DNA of 11,728 nt from VFBF01 sp964530695 (GCA_964530695.1 CAZGYQ010000097.1:1-11728), one strand, 5' to 3'; counted from the stretch's first letter, positions 1 through 6,799 are shown. Notes: generated by a model from the letters alone, not told the origin. Numbers and translations are program-made.

Positions 1-505
1 GCACCCCACCCGTCGCGACTGCGTCGCGCCACCCTCCCCATGGAGGGGAGGGAGAATCATCCCGACAGGCGCCAGCTTGGAACGGCAGTTTCAACGGAAA
101 CCGCAGCAGCGGACGTGGCGGCGGGAATGTCAGGCCCGCGTGGTCCGGCGACGGATGGCGCACGCGCGTCGCGTAACCGTGCGCGGTCATGTGCGCATGC
201 GCTTCTGGCCATGTCGCGAGCGTGTCGCGCGCCCATGCCGCACCGGACGATTCGATGCTCCAGTCGATGTTCCTGGGCATCACGGCGCCGTGGGCGCCCG
301 CATTGCGGAACGCCTTCATCGCATCGACGCTTTCCCACAGGCTCATCGTCCAGAAGGCGGCGCGGAACTCGAGGATCGAACGCCCGTCGATGAAGCCCGG
401 CGTCCGCGCCAGCTGCATCATGATGGGAATGTTGGCGAGCAGGAATCGCGGGATCAGCCAGCGGGACCGCAGGCGCAGGCGCGTGAGATAGACGACACGG
501 GACAT
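1..505 (-). CDS. DUF3291/ABM-like small protein, partial (3' end beyond window)
   Basis: The minus strand is open without a stop from an ATG at 505 to the window edge, at least 168 codons. The product begins MSRVVYLTRLRLRSRWLIPR and contains the FWTMSLWESVDAMKAF segment followed by GAHGAVMP and later VRHPSPDHAG. This layout (an FWT-x-T/S-LWE core, a GAH helix and a C-terminal HPSP motif) resembles the small dimeric alpha/beta-barrel proteins annotated as DUF3291 or antibiotic-biosynthesis-monooxygenase-like; no catalytic function can be assigned. Another frame is open across this region up to 737 but gives an Arg/Ala-rich product with no family features. No clear Shine-Dalgarno precedes the ATG, so the start is moderately certain. 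The last visible codons (from about 57 down) run into a repeat hairpin, so the C-terminus appears repeat-derived or the stop lies just outside. Confidence 0.65.
   Translation of the reverse strand, partial: MSRVVYLTRLRLRSRWLIPRFLLANIPIMMQLARTPGFIDGRSILEFRAAFWTMSLWESVDAMKAFRNAGAHGAVMPRNIDWSIESSGAAWARDTLATWPEAHAHMTAHGYATRVRHPSPDHAGLTFPPPRPLLRFPLKLPFQAGACRDDSPSPPWGGWRDAVATGGV
21..57. repeat. Palindromic repeat, copy A
   Basis: The segment includes a perfect 8-bp hairpin, CCCTCCCC (32-39) / GGGGAGGG (45-52), with a 5-nt loop. Next to it is a second hairpin, CGCGAC (14-19) / GTCGCG (23-28), with a TGC loop. Positions 21-57 match 586-622 at 31 of 37 bases in the same orientation, which shows a dispersed repeat rather than chance GC-richness. 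It lies inside the open frame of the partial gene 1-505. Confidence 0.7.
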
Positions 506-583
506 CGCCGGTCTTTGCCACGAATTCCGCGCGACGCGCCAGCACGCGGCGCCAGTATAGAGCGCATGCCGAATCGCCTTTGA

Positions 584-1252
584 CTACGTCGCGCCGCCCT
601 CCCCCTGGACGGCAGGGAGAGTACGCGCCTCGAACGCGGCGACCATGTCGCGCAGACGGCGCAGCTCGCGGGCCGTTTCGCGCTCCTTCTCGAACCGCTC
701 GTCGCGCACGCGCCAGTAGCGCTCCTTCACGATGCACTTGTCCCCGGGTTCGCGCGCGAACAGACTGTCGGCGTAGCGGTAATCCATGATCGCGTCACCC
801 ACCACCATCAACAGGCGCCGCTCCAGGTTCGGCGCGAGCCGGAAATAGATTTCCGACATCTGCACCAGCCGCCGCGCGTCGTCGAACGCACCGAGCTGCA
901 TCGCGCGCGCGGAGGCGTTCAGCGCGCGTTGACCGAGAAAATTCGGGTCCGCTACGTCGCCGAAGAACGGATCGTCGAACACTTCATCGAAATACGCGCC
1001 ATATTCCTCGCGCTGCGCGGCCTCCGCACCAGTCACGACGTCGCGGTGCGCACGCGCGACCACGGCGCCCGCCCGCTTCTTGCCCCAGCCGCCCTTCCGC
1101 GCGTGATCGTAGATGGTGTTGGCCGTGACCTTCCATTGCCGCGCCAGCTGCGCGGCGGTGGCGCCGGCCTGATAGGCGACGCGGATTTCCTCCCACGCCG
1201 CGGGATCCAGACGCAGATAGGTCGGCGGCGCGGCCGGCGAAGCGCTGCTCAT
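584..1252 (-). CDS. Homeodomain-like helix-turn-helix protein of unknown function
   Basis: A 222-aa soluble protein. Residues about 16-58 (LDPAAWEEIRVAYQAGATAA, then QLARQWKVTANTIYDHARKG) form a trihelical HTH of the kind found in terminase small subunits and resolvase/transposase N-termini, followed by basic GWGKKR. The middle (80-165) is acidic then helical, and residues 175-210 are a highly charged helix (ERYWRVRDERFEKERETARE) that could be a coiled coil. I recognise the HTH but no named family for the whole protein; DNA binding is inferred. The ATG at 1252 is chosen because the upstream in-frame sequence is Pro/Ser/Arg-rich and unlike protein. That ATG lacks its own Shine-Dalgarno and overlaps the stop of a His-rich mini-ORF as ATGA, so it is probably translated by coupling. 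There are no phage genes around it. Confidence 0.7.
   Translation of the reverse strand: MSSASPAAPPTYLRLDPAAWEEIRVAYQAGATAAQLARQWKVTANTIYDHARKGGWGKKRAGAVVARAHRDVVTGAEAAQREEYGAYFDEVFDDPFFGDVADPNFLGQRALNASARAMQLGAFDDARRLVQMSEIYFRLAPNLERRLLMVVGDAIMDYRYADSLFAREPGDKCIVKERYWRVRDERFEKERETARELRRLRDMVAAFEARTLPAVQGEGGAT
586..622. repeat. Palindromic repeat, copy B, forming the 3' end of a CDS
   Basis: This is a degenerate second copy of the 21-57 repeat (31 of 37 identical bases). Hairpin arms have decayed, with substitutions at the positions equivalent to 45 and 48. It encodes the last residues of the HTH protein (TLPAVQGEGGAT) immediately before the TAG stop at 586-584, so the gene's present C-terminus is largely repeat sequence. 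Confidence 0.65.
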
Positions 1253-1302
1253 GGCCGGCGCCTGTGGTGGAGGAGATGGTGATGGTGTTGTCGGTGATGC
1301 AT
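1249..1302 (-). CDS. His-rich 17-residue leader ORF
   Basis: A short ORF, MHHRQHHHHLLHHRRRP, in which 8 of 17 codons are His. It has the best ribosome-binding site of the region (AGGGAG six bases before the ATG), and its TGA overlaps the ATG of the HTH gene as ATGA. This is the architecture of a regulatory leader peptide or a translational coupler. His-rich leaders are known to sense histidyl-tRNA in his operon attenuation; here the downstream gene is not a his gene, so that role is only a hypothesis. A metal-responsive peptide or a chance GTG/ATG-repeat sequence are alternatives. Confidence 0.4.
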   Translation of the reverse strand: MHHRQHHHHLLHHRRRP

Positions 1303-1457
1303 GACGGGCTCCCTTTCCGCATCGAAGGGCGGGAGTATCGCGCGGGCGCGATGCCGGTCGGATAGATTCACGGGCGTTTGTTGGCGGCCATGGGCGCGCG
1401 CGGCGCGAAAGCGTGGAACGCGGGGGCGCCAATCCCTCTATTTTCGGTGCTTTTCGC
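1253..1457. other. Intergenic region between the acyl-CoA dehydrogenase and HTH genes
   Basis: Apart from the His-rich mini-ORF and its ribosome-binding site (1309-1304), I see no convincing gene. No hairpin followed by a T-run marks the end of the dehydrogenase operon here, and no confident promoter hexamers are visible, so whether the HTH gene has its own promoter is unresolved. Confidence 0.5.
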
Positions 1458-2591
1458 CTATCTGGTGAGTTCGCGCGCGATGATCACGCGCATGATTTCG
1501 TTCGTCCCCTCGAGGATCTGGTTCACGCGCACGTCGCGGACGATGCGCTCGATCTCGTAGTCCTTGAGATAGCCGTAGCCGCCGTGGATCTGGAGCGCCT
1601 CGTTGGCGACGCGGAAGCCGGCGTCGGTGACGAAGCGTTTCGCCATGGCGCAGAACTTCGTCGCTTCGGGATCCTTCGCGTCGAGGCGCGCGGCGGCTTC
1701 GTAGAGAAACACGCGCGCCGCTTCGAGGTCGGTCGCCATGTCGGCGAGCTTGAACTGCGTGGCCTGGAAATCGCCGATGGCTTTGCCGAACGCCTTGCGT
1801 TCCTGGGAATATTGCAGCGCGCGCTCGAAGGCGTCCGTGGCGCCGCCGAGGGAAGACGCCGCGATGTTGAGGCGCCCGCCGTCGAGACCCATCATCGCGA
1901 TCTTGAAGCCGAAACCCTCATCATTGATGAGATTTTCCGCCGGCACGCGGCAATCCTCGAAGATCACCTGCGCGGTGGGCTGGGCGTTCCAGCCCATCTT
2001 CTTCTCGAGCGCGCCGAACGAAAGGCCGGGCGTGCCCTTCTCGACGACGATGGTCGATACGCCCTTCGCGCCGCCCTCGCCCGTGCGCACCATGCAGACA
2101 TAGAGATCGTTCTCCGGCGCGCCGGAGATGAAGGCTTTGGTGCCGTTCAGCACGTAGTGCGAGTTGCCGTCCTTCTTCGCGGTCGTGCGCAGCGCCGCCG
2201 CATCGGAGCCCGAGCCCGGCTCGGTGAGCGCGTAGCTCGCCATCAGGTCCATCGAGGTCAGTTGCGGCAGCCAGCGCTGGCGCTGCGCCTCGTTGCCGAA
2301 CTTGTCGATCATCCACGACGCCATGTTGTGGATCGAGATGAACGCCGCCGTCGCCACGCAGCCGCGCGAGAGCTGCTCGAACACCAGCGCCGCATCGAGC
2401 CGCCCGAGCGCCGACCCGCCCACGTCCTCCTGCACATAGATGCCGGCGAAACCGAGGCTCGCGGCCTCCTTGATCACCTCGCGCGGAAAGATGGAGCCCT
2501 GATCCCACGCGGCGGCGTTCGGCCGCAGACGATCAAACGCGAACTGGCGCGCGGTGTCCTGGATAAGGCGCTGGTCTTCGGTGAGGGGCAT
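1458..2591 (-). CDS. Isobutyryl-CoA-type acyl-CoA dehydrogenase
   Basis: A full-length 377-aa FAD-dependent acyl-CoA dehydrogenase. The N-terminal helical domain starts MPLTEDQRLI. The flavin-site signature ALTEPGSGSDAA lies at about 121-132, HGGYGYLKDY near 336-345, and the catalytic base is Glu361 in ILEGTNE. Closeness to the ACAD8 branch is suggested by IHNMASWMIDKFGN, NGTKAFISGA, VEKGTPGLSFG and the Leu-Glu-Gly active-site context, all shared with isobutyryl-CoA dehydrogenase as I remember it. The expected reaction is isobutyryl-CoA to methacrylyl-CoA in valine catabolism, passing electrons to ETF; 2-methyl-branched relatives cannot be excluded. The ATG at 2591 is preceded by GGGCGGGA and lies one base after the stop of the HTH/GIY-YIG gene, indicating co-transcription with mmsA. 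No enoyl-CoA hydratase or 3-hydroxyisobutyrate dehydrogenase follows in this window. Confidence 0.92.
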   Translation of the reverse strand: MPLTEDQRLIQDTARQFAFDRLRPNAAAWDQGSIFPREVIKEAASLGFAGIYVQEDVGGSALGRLDAALVFEQLSRGCVATAAFISIHNMASWMIDKFGNEAQRQRWLPQLTSMDLMASYALTEPGSGSDAAALRTTAKKDGNSHYVLNGTKAFISGAPENDLYVCMVRTGEGGAKGVSTIVVEKGTPGLSFGALEKKMGWNAQPTAQVIFEDCRVPAENLINDEGFGFKIAMMGLDGGRLNIAASSLGGATDAFERALQYSQERKAFGKAIGDFQATQFKLADMATDLEAARVFLYEAAARLDAKDPEATKFCAMAKRFVTDAGFRVANEALQIHGGYGYLKDYEIERIVRDVRVNQILEGTNEIMRVIIARELTR

Positions 2592-2592
2592 A

Positions 2593-3126
2593 CTATCCCG
2601 CCCTCTTTGTTATCAATGTGAACTTTTTTAGCACGCGGAAGATAAAGGTCTCCAAATCCCGACGCTGAGCGGCGTCTTCCATTGGAACAAAGATGCCCGT
2701 TACGACAACAGGCGCCTTGAACCAAAATTTTTCATAGTGCTCGGAAAGACGGCGCGCGCCGTCCATGGTTTGGCCAACATAAACAGGTCGATCAAGTCGA
2801 TCGTAGAGTATGTAAACCCCGGCCTTGTCGGGCCAATCTTCCTCATCATTTGGATCGAAATCAAACACCTCTCCGAAGCCGCCGAAGTTCGATTCATTTG
2901 CTATTTCCAGAACGATTTCGGCTGGAACAGTTTTTCCAAGCGCGCGTTCCAAGCGTTCTCTCGTCGCCTGTCTCGGATTTTTCGTTCGGCCTATCTCAAT
3001 GTTGCAAATTTGCACATTTGAGACGCCGGCTTTCTGGGACAAAGCAATCTGAGTTAGGCCCGCGGCTTCGCGATGCTCTTTGAGCCACACACCAAACGAC
3101 CCCGGGACTTCATCTTCGTCTTCCAC
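2593..3126 (-). CDS. XRE-family HTH fused to a GIY-YIG nuclease-like domain
   Basis: About 177 aa with two domains. Residues 11-63 are a Cro/C1-type HTH (FGVWLKEHREAAGLTQIALS, QKAGVSNVQICNIEIGR). Residues about 101-172 are a GIY-YIG fold: GVYILYD and VYVGQT form the paired motif, followed by R125/R126, H130 and a candidate metal-binding E159. The Asn usually found near the end of the domain is not evident. The GTG at 3126 is chosen because GAGGG lies eight bases upstream and the HTH follows closely; a GTG at 3141 that overlaps the mmsA stop as GTGA is the alternative. The gene sits between mmsA and the acyl-CoA dehydrogenase with only 11 and 1 intervening bases, so it must be expressed with valine catabolism. 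Its DNA is clearly richer in A and T than both neighbours, suggesting later acquisition. The target and role (regulator, nuclease, selfish gene) are unknown. Confidence 0.85.
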   Translation of the reverse strand: MEDEDEVPGSFGVWLKEHREAAGLTQIALSQKAGVSNVQICNIEIGRTKNPRQATRERLERALGKTVPAEIVLEIANESNFGGFGEVFDFDPNDEEDWPDKAGVYILYDRLDRPVYVGQTMDGARRLSEHYEKFWFKAPVVVTGIFVPMEDAAQRRDLETFIFRVLKKFTLITKRAG

Positions 3127-3137
3127 TGGCCTCACCC

Positions 3138-4631
3138 TCACCGCATCGTCGGTATCACAAAGCTCTGATCCCCCACATCCCCTTCCGGCCACCTTGCCGT
3201 CACCGTCTTGATCTTCGTCCAGAAGCGCACGCCTTCGGGGCCGTGCTGGTTCACATCGCCGAACGCGGAGCGCTTCCAGCCGCCGAAGGTGTGGTACGCG
3301 ACCGGCACCGGGATCGGCACGTTTATGCCAACCATGCCGACATTCACGCGGCTCGCGAATTCGCGCGCCGTGCGGCCGTTGCGCGTGAAGATGGCGACGC
3401 CGTTGCCGTACTGGTGCTTTGTCGGCAGTTCGATGGCGTCTTCGAGCGACTCGGCGCGCACGATCTGCAGCACGGGGCCGAAGATTTCCTCCTGGTAGGT
3501 CTTCATCGTCGGCTTCACGTGGTCAAACAGCGTCGGGCCGATAAAGAAGCCGTTCTCGTAGCCCTGCAGTTTGAAGCCGCGCCCGTCGACGAGGAGCTTG
3601 GCGCCTTCCTTCACGCCCATGTCGATGTAGTTTTCCACCCGCGCCTTGTGCGCGGCGTTCACCACCGGGCCATAGACGCTGTCGGGATCGGTGGAGATGC
3701 CGACCTTGATGCGCTCGATCTCCGGCAGGAGCCGCTCGATCAACTGCTCCGCCGTGCCCTTGCCGACCGCCACCGCCACCGGCAGCGCCATGCAGCGCTC
3801 CCCCGCCGAACCGAACGCGGAGCCGACGAGATCCTTCGTCACCTGGTCGAAGTCCGCGTCCGGCATGATGATGCCGTGGTTCTTCGCGCCGCCCATCGCC
3901 TGCACGCGTTTCCCGTGCGCGCCGCCGGTCGTGTAGACATACTGCGCGATGTCGGAGGAGCCGACGAAGCTCACCGCCTTGATCACGGGATGCGTGAGGA
4001 TCGCATCGACGACTTCCTTGTCGCCGTGGACCACGTTGAGCACGCCGGGAGGCGCGCCGGCTTCGAGCATCAGTTCCGCGAGACGCACCGGCACCGAGGG
4101 ATCGCGCTCGGACGGCTTCAGCACGAAGGTGTTGCCGCACGCGATCGCCACGCCGAACATCCACATCGGGATCATCGCCGGGAAGTTGAACGGCGTGATG
4201 CCTGCGCAGACGCCGAGCGCCTGCTTCATCGAATAGACGTCGATGCCGGGCCCGGCGTTCTCGGTGTATTCGCCCTTCAGGAGATGCGGCACGCCGCACG
4301 CAAACTCGATTACGTCGAGCCCGCGCTGGATATCGCCCTTTGAGTCCGCGATGACCTTGCCGTGCTCCTTCGAGAGCATCAGCGCCAGCTCGTCCATGTG
4401 CTTCTCGACGAGGCCCTTGAACGCAAACATCACCCGCGCGCGCCGCTGCGGATTGGTCGCGGCCCATTCGGGGAACGCCGCCGCCGCCGCTTCGACCGCC
4501 GCATCGACGGTCGCGGCCATGCCGAACTGGACCTTCGCCTGCACGGCGCCCGTGTTGGGATCGAACACGTCGCCCGACCGCGAGCCGTGATCCATCGCCT
4601 TGCCGCCGATGAAGTGGATGATTTCGCGCAT
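3138..4631 (-). CDS. mmsA: Methylmalonate-semialdehyde dehydrogenase (CoA-acylating)
   Basis: A 497-aa aldehyde dehydrogenase of the MmsA branch. It converts (methyl)malonate semialdehyde, NAD+ and CoA to propionyl-CoA (or acetyl-CoA), CO2 and NADH, the last specific step of valine degradation. Visible features are ITPFNFPAMIP (145-155), the NAD-binding KPSERDPSVP around K172, FVGSSDIAQYV (222-232), the nucleophile C280 in GSAGERCMALP, and the typical C-terminal INVPIPVPVAYHTFGGWKRS followed by FGDVNQHGPEGVRFWTK. The ATG at 4631 is preferred over an in-frame ATG at 4685 because AAGGAG lies six bases upstream and the family N-terminus (MREIIHFIGG) begins here. It is the first gene of the operon with the HTH/GIY-YIG gene and the acyl-CoA dehydrogenase. 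The upstream region is occupied by a large palindromic element. Confidence 0.95.
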   Translation of the reverse strand: MREIIHFIGGKAMDHGSRSGDVFDPNTGAVQAKVQFGMAATVDAAVEAAAAAFPEWAATNPQRRARVMFAFKGLVEKHMDELALMLSKEHGKVIADSKGDIQRGLDVIEFACGVPHLLKGEYTENAGPGIDVYSMKQALGVCAGITPFNFPAMIPMWMFGVAIACGNTFVLKPSERDPSVPVRLAELMLEAGAPPGVLNVVHGDKEVVDAILTHPVIKAVSFVGSSDIAQYVYTTGGAHGKRVQAMGGAKNHGIIMPDADFDQVTKDLVGSAFGSAGERCMALPVAVAVGKGTAEQLIERLLPEIERIKVGISTDPDSVYGPVVNAAHKARVENYIDMGVKEGAKLLVDGRGFKLQGYENGFFIGPTLFDHVKPTMKTYQEEIFGPVLQIVRAESLEDAIELPTKHQYGNGVAIFTRNGRTAREFASRVNVGMVGINVPIPVPVAYHTFGGWKRSAFGDVNQHGPEGVRFWTKIKTVTARWPEGDVGDQSFVIPTMR

Positions 4632-4685
4632 GGGGCGCTCCTTGATTTTGTGCGACGGGAGTAGCGCCTCGAGCGCCGGAAACAC

Positions 4686-4831
4686 AACCCTCGCCCGCTT
4701 GCGGGAGAGGGTGGGCCGCGAAGCGGACCGGGTGAGGGTTGGTGCAGAACGAGTCTCATCCTGAGAGGCCGGGCCCTCACCCTGCTTTCGCTTCGCTTAA
4801 GCTGTCCCTCTCCCGCAAGCGGGCGAGGGTT
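4686..4831. repeat. Nested palindromic element, copy 1, with 26-bp perfect terminal inverted repeats
   Basis: The ends 4686-4711 and 4806-4831 are exact reverse complements over 26 bases. Each end also contains its own mini-hairpin, CCCGC-TT-GCGGG. Inside are a further GGGTGAGGG/CCCTCACCC inverted pair and a CCGC-GAA-GCGG hairpin, so either strand could fold into a long multi-branched cruciform. It starts four bases past the end of mltA and ends about 55 bases before the mmsA start. It has no coding capacity and no transposase, and resembles the dispersed GC-rich intergenic palindromes common in alphaproteobacterial genomes. Possible roles are bidirectional terminator, mRNA-stabilising structure or non-autonomous mobile repeat. 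Confidence 0.85.
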
Positions 4832-4835
4832 GGAG

Positions 4836-6119
4836 CTAGTTCATCGCGATGCGTTGGGGAACCATGCCGTTCGGCAGCAGCGTCCAGAACCGCGCCGACG
4901 CGTTCTGCTGAGCAGCTGCGGCCCCTGCGGCATCTCCCGTGCCAAAGAACACGTCCCCGCGCAGCGGGCCGCGCCGGATCGCGCCGCCGGTATCCTGCGC
5001 GACGAGGAGACGGCGAAACCCGTTCTCCGCATTCACGAACAGCACCGCGCCATAGGGGTGGAACGCCGGGTCCACGGCGATCGAGCCCTGCCCCGTCAGC
5101 GGCACGCCCTGGGCGCCGCGGGGGCCCGCGAGCGGATCGCCGATCGGTTCGAGCGCGAAGAACACGTAACTCGGGTCGAGATTCATCGCCGCACGGACCT
5201 GTTCGGGCGGTTGGGTCGCAAGCCAGCCGCACACGCCCTGCTTGTTCGCCGTCGCCGCGCCGCGATCACGCAACTGCGGGTACAGCGAATTCCACTTCCA
5301 GCCATTCTGCGCGGCGTACGCCATGCGCATCTGCGCGCCGTCCTCGAACTGTACCCGCGCGCTGCCCTGCACCTGCACGTCGTAGACGTCGCACGCGCGC
5401 GCATAACCGAGCACGCCCGAGCGCAGATCGATGTCGGCGCGCTTCGGCACAGGCACGACCTTGCGGTCGCCGGTCAACCTGCCCCACACGCTCGTCTTGA
5501 AGCGGCGCTCGAGGCGATCGTTGAGCGCCTGCGACGTACGGGCCTCGATGTCATCGGCGAGAATGGGCGCCAGACCCTTCATCACGTCTTCCGTGATCTG
5601 TTCGGAGAGATCGGACGCCTCGTCGAACTGCGAGAGATCGATGGCGACGAGGTCGGTGGGGCGCGACAGGAACGGTTCCTCGAAACCCGGCTGCGGCGTG
5701 CGGCGCGCCTGCACGACGGGTTCGTAGTAGCCGGTGACGCGGCGCAGCTGGTCGGCGCGGGCGATGACTTCGTGCGGCGTGAAGTTGGTTTCAAAAAACG
5801 CGCGCGCATCGCTCGCGACGGCGGCGGCCGCGCACGGCGCGCGCCAGTCGCCGACCGTTCCGCCGTACGCCGCGAGGCGTCCGTAGGCGGCGCTGTCTTC
5901 GCGGCGCGTCTGCGCGGAACACGACCGGCGGAACGCTTCGAGCGCGGCGCGCGGATCGCTTTCCCTCCAGCCGGGCAGCGCCGCGAACGTCGTCGCCTGC
6001 AGGCGCATGGCGGGCCCTTCCGCAACCGGGCGCGTGACCGGCGGACGCGCGGGCGGCTTTGGCGTACTCGCACACGCGGCGAGCATTACGGCAACGGTAA
6101 GGATGAGAAGCTTTTTCAT
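4836..6119 (-). CDS. mltA: Membrane-bound lytic murein transglycosylase A
   Basis: A 427-aa lipoprotein that cleaves the MurNAc-GlcNAc bond of peptidoglycan, releasing 1,6-anhydro muropeptides at the inner face of the outer membrane. The N-terminus MKKLLILTVAVMLAACAS is a lipoprotein signal with lipobox LAAC and Cys16. The MltA domain carries VTGYYEPVV (about 128-136) and the substrate-groove region up to 340. The C-terminal 3D domain has VDPAFHPYGAVLFV, AQDTGGAIR (Asp376) and LRGDVFFGTGDAAG (Asp389), the conserved acidic residues that include the family's catalytic acid. It lies 33 bases after msrA on the same strand and is probably co-transcribed. No Shine-Dalgarno is visible; instead a 7-bp hairpin abuts the start codon, so translation may depend on the upstream gene or be structure-limited. 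Confidence 0.93.
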   Translation of the reverse strand: MKKLLILTVAVMLAACASTPKPPARPPVTRPVAEGPAMRLQATTFAALPGWRESDPRAALEAFRRSCSAQTRREDSAAYGRLAAYGGTVGDWRAPCAAAAVASDARAFFETNFTPHEVIARADQLRRVTGYYEPVVQARRTPQPGFEEPFLSRPTDLVAIDLSQFDEASDLSEQITEDVMKGLAPILADDIEARTSQALNDRLERRFKTSVWGRLTGDRKVVPVPKRADIDLRSGVLGYARACDVYDVQVQGSARVQFEDGAQMRMAYAAQNGWKWNSLYPQLRDRGAATANKQGVCGWLATQPPEQVRAAMNLDPSYVFFALEPIGDPLAGPRGAQGVPLTGQGSIAVDPAFHPYGAVLFVNAENGFRRLLVAQDTGGAIRRGPLRGDVFFGTGDAAGAAAAQQNASARFWTLLPNGMVPQRIAMN

Positions 6120-6120
6120 G

Positions 6121-6144
6121 CGGGGCGTATAGCACGCCGCCCCG
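6121..6144. promoter_or_regulatory. Hairpin abutting the mltA start codon
   Basis: CGGGGCG (6121-6127) pairs perfectly with CGCCCCG (6138-6144) across a 10-nt loop. On the transcript it begins just after the msrA stop and ends one base before the mltA AUG, where a Shine-Dalgarno would normally sit; none is seen. It could limit mltA initiation or act as a processing or weak termination site. No T-run follows, so it is not a classic terminator. Confidence 0.4.
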
Positions 6145-6152
6145 TACGGACG

Positions 6153-6758
6153 TTAACGCCGCCAGACCTGTCGCAACCGTGCGTCGCGCCCGCACCCGGT
6201 ACGATAAGCGTTGTAGCGCAGCGCGTTCCGTCTGGCGTAGTCGCGGTGATACTCTTCCGCTGGATAGAACGGCCCGAGCGTCAATACTTGCGTCACCACG
6301 GGCGCCGCCAACTTGTTCGACGCAATGAGGGCGGCCTTGCTGGCCTCTGCATCCGTACGCTGCGCGGGCGTGACGAAGATGGCCGACCGGTAGCTCGGGC
6401 CACGATCGCAGAACTGGCCGCCGTCGTCAGTGGGATCGACGAGGCGCCAGTAACGGTCGACGAGCTGGCGATAGGTGATGCGCGCGGGATCGAACGTGAC
6501 GCGGACGGATTCATAGTGCCCCGTCGTTTCGGTGATCACGTCCTGATAGGTCGGGTTCGCCAGATGCCCGCCAGTGTAGCCGGAGAGCACTTCGACGACG
6601 CCGGGGATCGCCTTGAAGTCGTGCTCGACGCACCAGAAGCAGCCGCCAGCGAAGACCGCCTGCTGTGTCACGGCGGGACGCGATTGAGTCGGTTGGGATT
6701 GGGCGGGTGCGCCGCAGGCGGCGAGGAACAGCGCGAAGAAGGCGAGAATTCGGTTCAT
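6153..6758 (-). CDS. msrA: Peptide methionine-(S)-S-oxide reductase MsrA, lipoprotein form
   Basis: A 201-aa protein that reduces methionine-S-sulfoxide in proteins. Core motifs are AVFAGGCFWCVEHDF with catalytic Cys40 (and Cys43), SGYTGGHLANPTYQDV, TGHYESVRVTFDP, and the C-terminal YRTGCGRDARLRQVW carrying a candidate resolving Cys. Most MsrA enzymes are cytoplasmic; this one starts MNRILAFFALFLAACGAPAQ, a short lipoprotein signal with lipobox LAAC and Cys15, so it probably acts in the periplasm anchored to a membrane. An electron donor is not encoded nearby. It is the first gene of a pair with mltA. The ATG at 6758 has no Shine-Dalgarno, but a TATAGT lies five bases upstream, so a leaderless or very short-leader mRNA is possible. 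Confidence 0.93.
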   Translation of the reverse strand: MNRILAFFALFLAACGAPAQSQPTQSRPAVTQQAVFAGGCFWCVEHDFKAIPGVVEVLSGYTGGHLANPTYQDVITETTGHYESVRVTFDPARITYRQLVDRYWRLVDPTDDGGQFCDRGPSYRSAIFVTPAQRTDAEASKAALIASNKLAAPVVTQVLTLGPFYPAEEYHRDYARRNALRYNAYRTGCGRDARLRQVWRR

Positions 6759-6763
6759 GCGTC

Positions 6764-6769
6764 ACTATA
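6764..6769 (-). promoter_or_regulatory. Possible -10 element for msrA
   Basis: TATAGT on the minus strand lies five bases before the msrA ATG, which would place transcription start at or within the start codon (leaderless mRNA, common in some Alphaproteobacteria). No convincing -35 hexamer is visible at the expected spacing, so this is weak. Confidence 0.22.
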
Positions 6770-6799
6770 CGACGAAATGGCGCACGCGGTTGCGCTCGT

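Noticed and set aside
57..737. A minus-strand 226-codon frame overlapping the first two genes
   Set aside because: It bridges two better-supported genes in different frames, and its product is dominated by Arg, Ala and Pro.
584..1252. Prophage terminase small subunit based on the HTH type
   Set aside because: No other phage gene, attachment site or integrase lies near it, and the remainder of the protein does not look like a terminase.
984..1322. Apparent frameshift in the HTH gene, with a second minus frame starting at an upstream ATG
   Set aside because: The 584-1252 frame alone contains a complete HTH and helical protein; the second frame gives low-complexity sequence. The upstream signal is better explained by the His-rich mini-ORF.
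1413..2621. A long plus-strand frame opposite the acyl-CoA dehydrogenase
   Set aside because: Antisense shadow of a gene with clear catalytic motifs; the same reasoning excludes the plus frame at 3243-4343 opposite mmsA.
4686..4831. CRISPR array or tRNA-like structure in the repeat-rich gaps
   Set aside because: The repeats are a single nested palindrome rather than regularly spaced direct repeats, and no cloverleaf with a T-loop consensus can be drawn.
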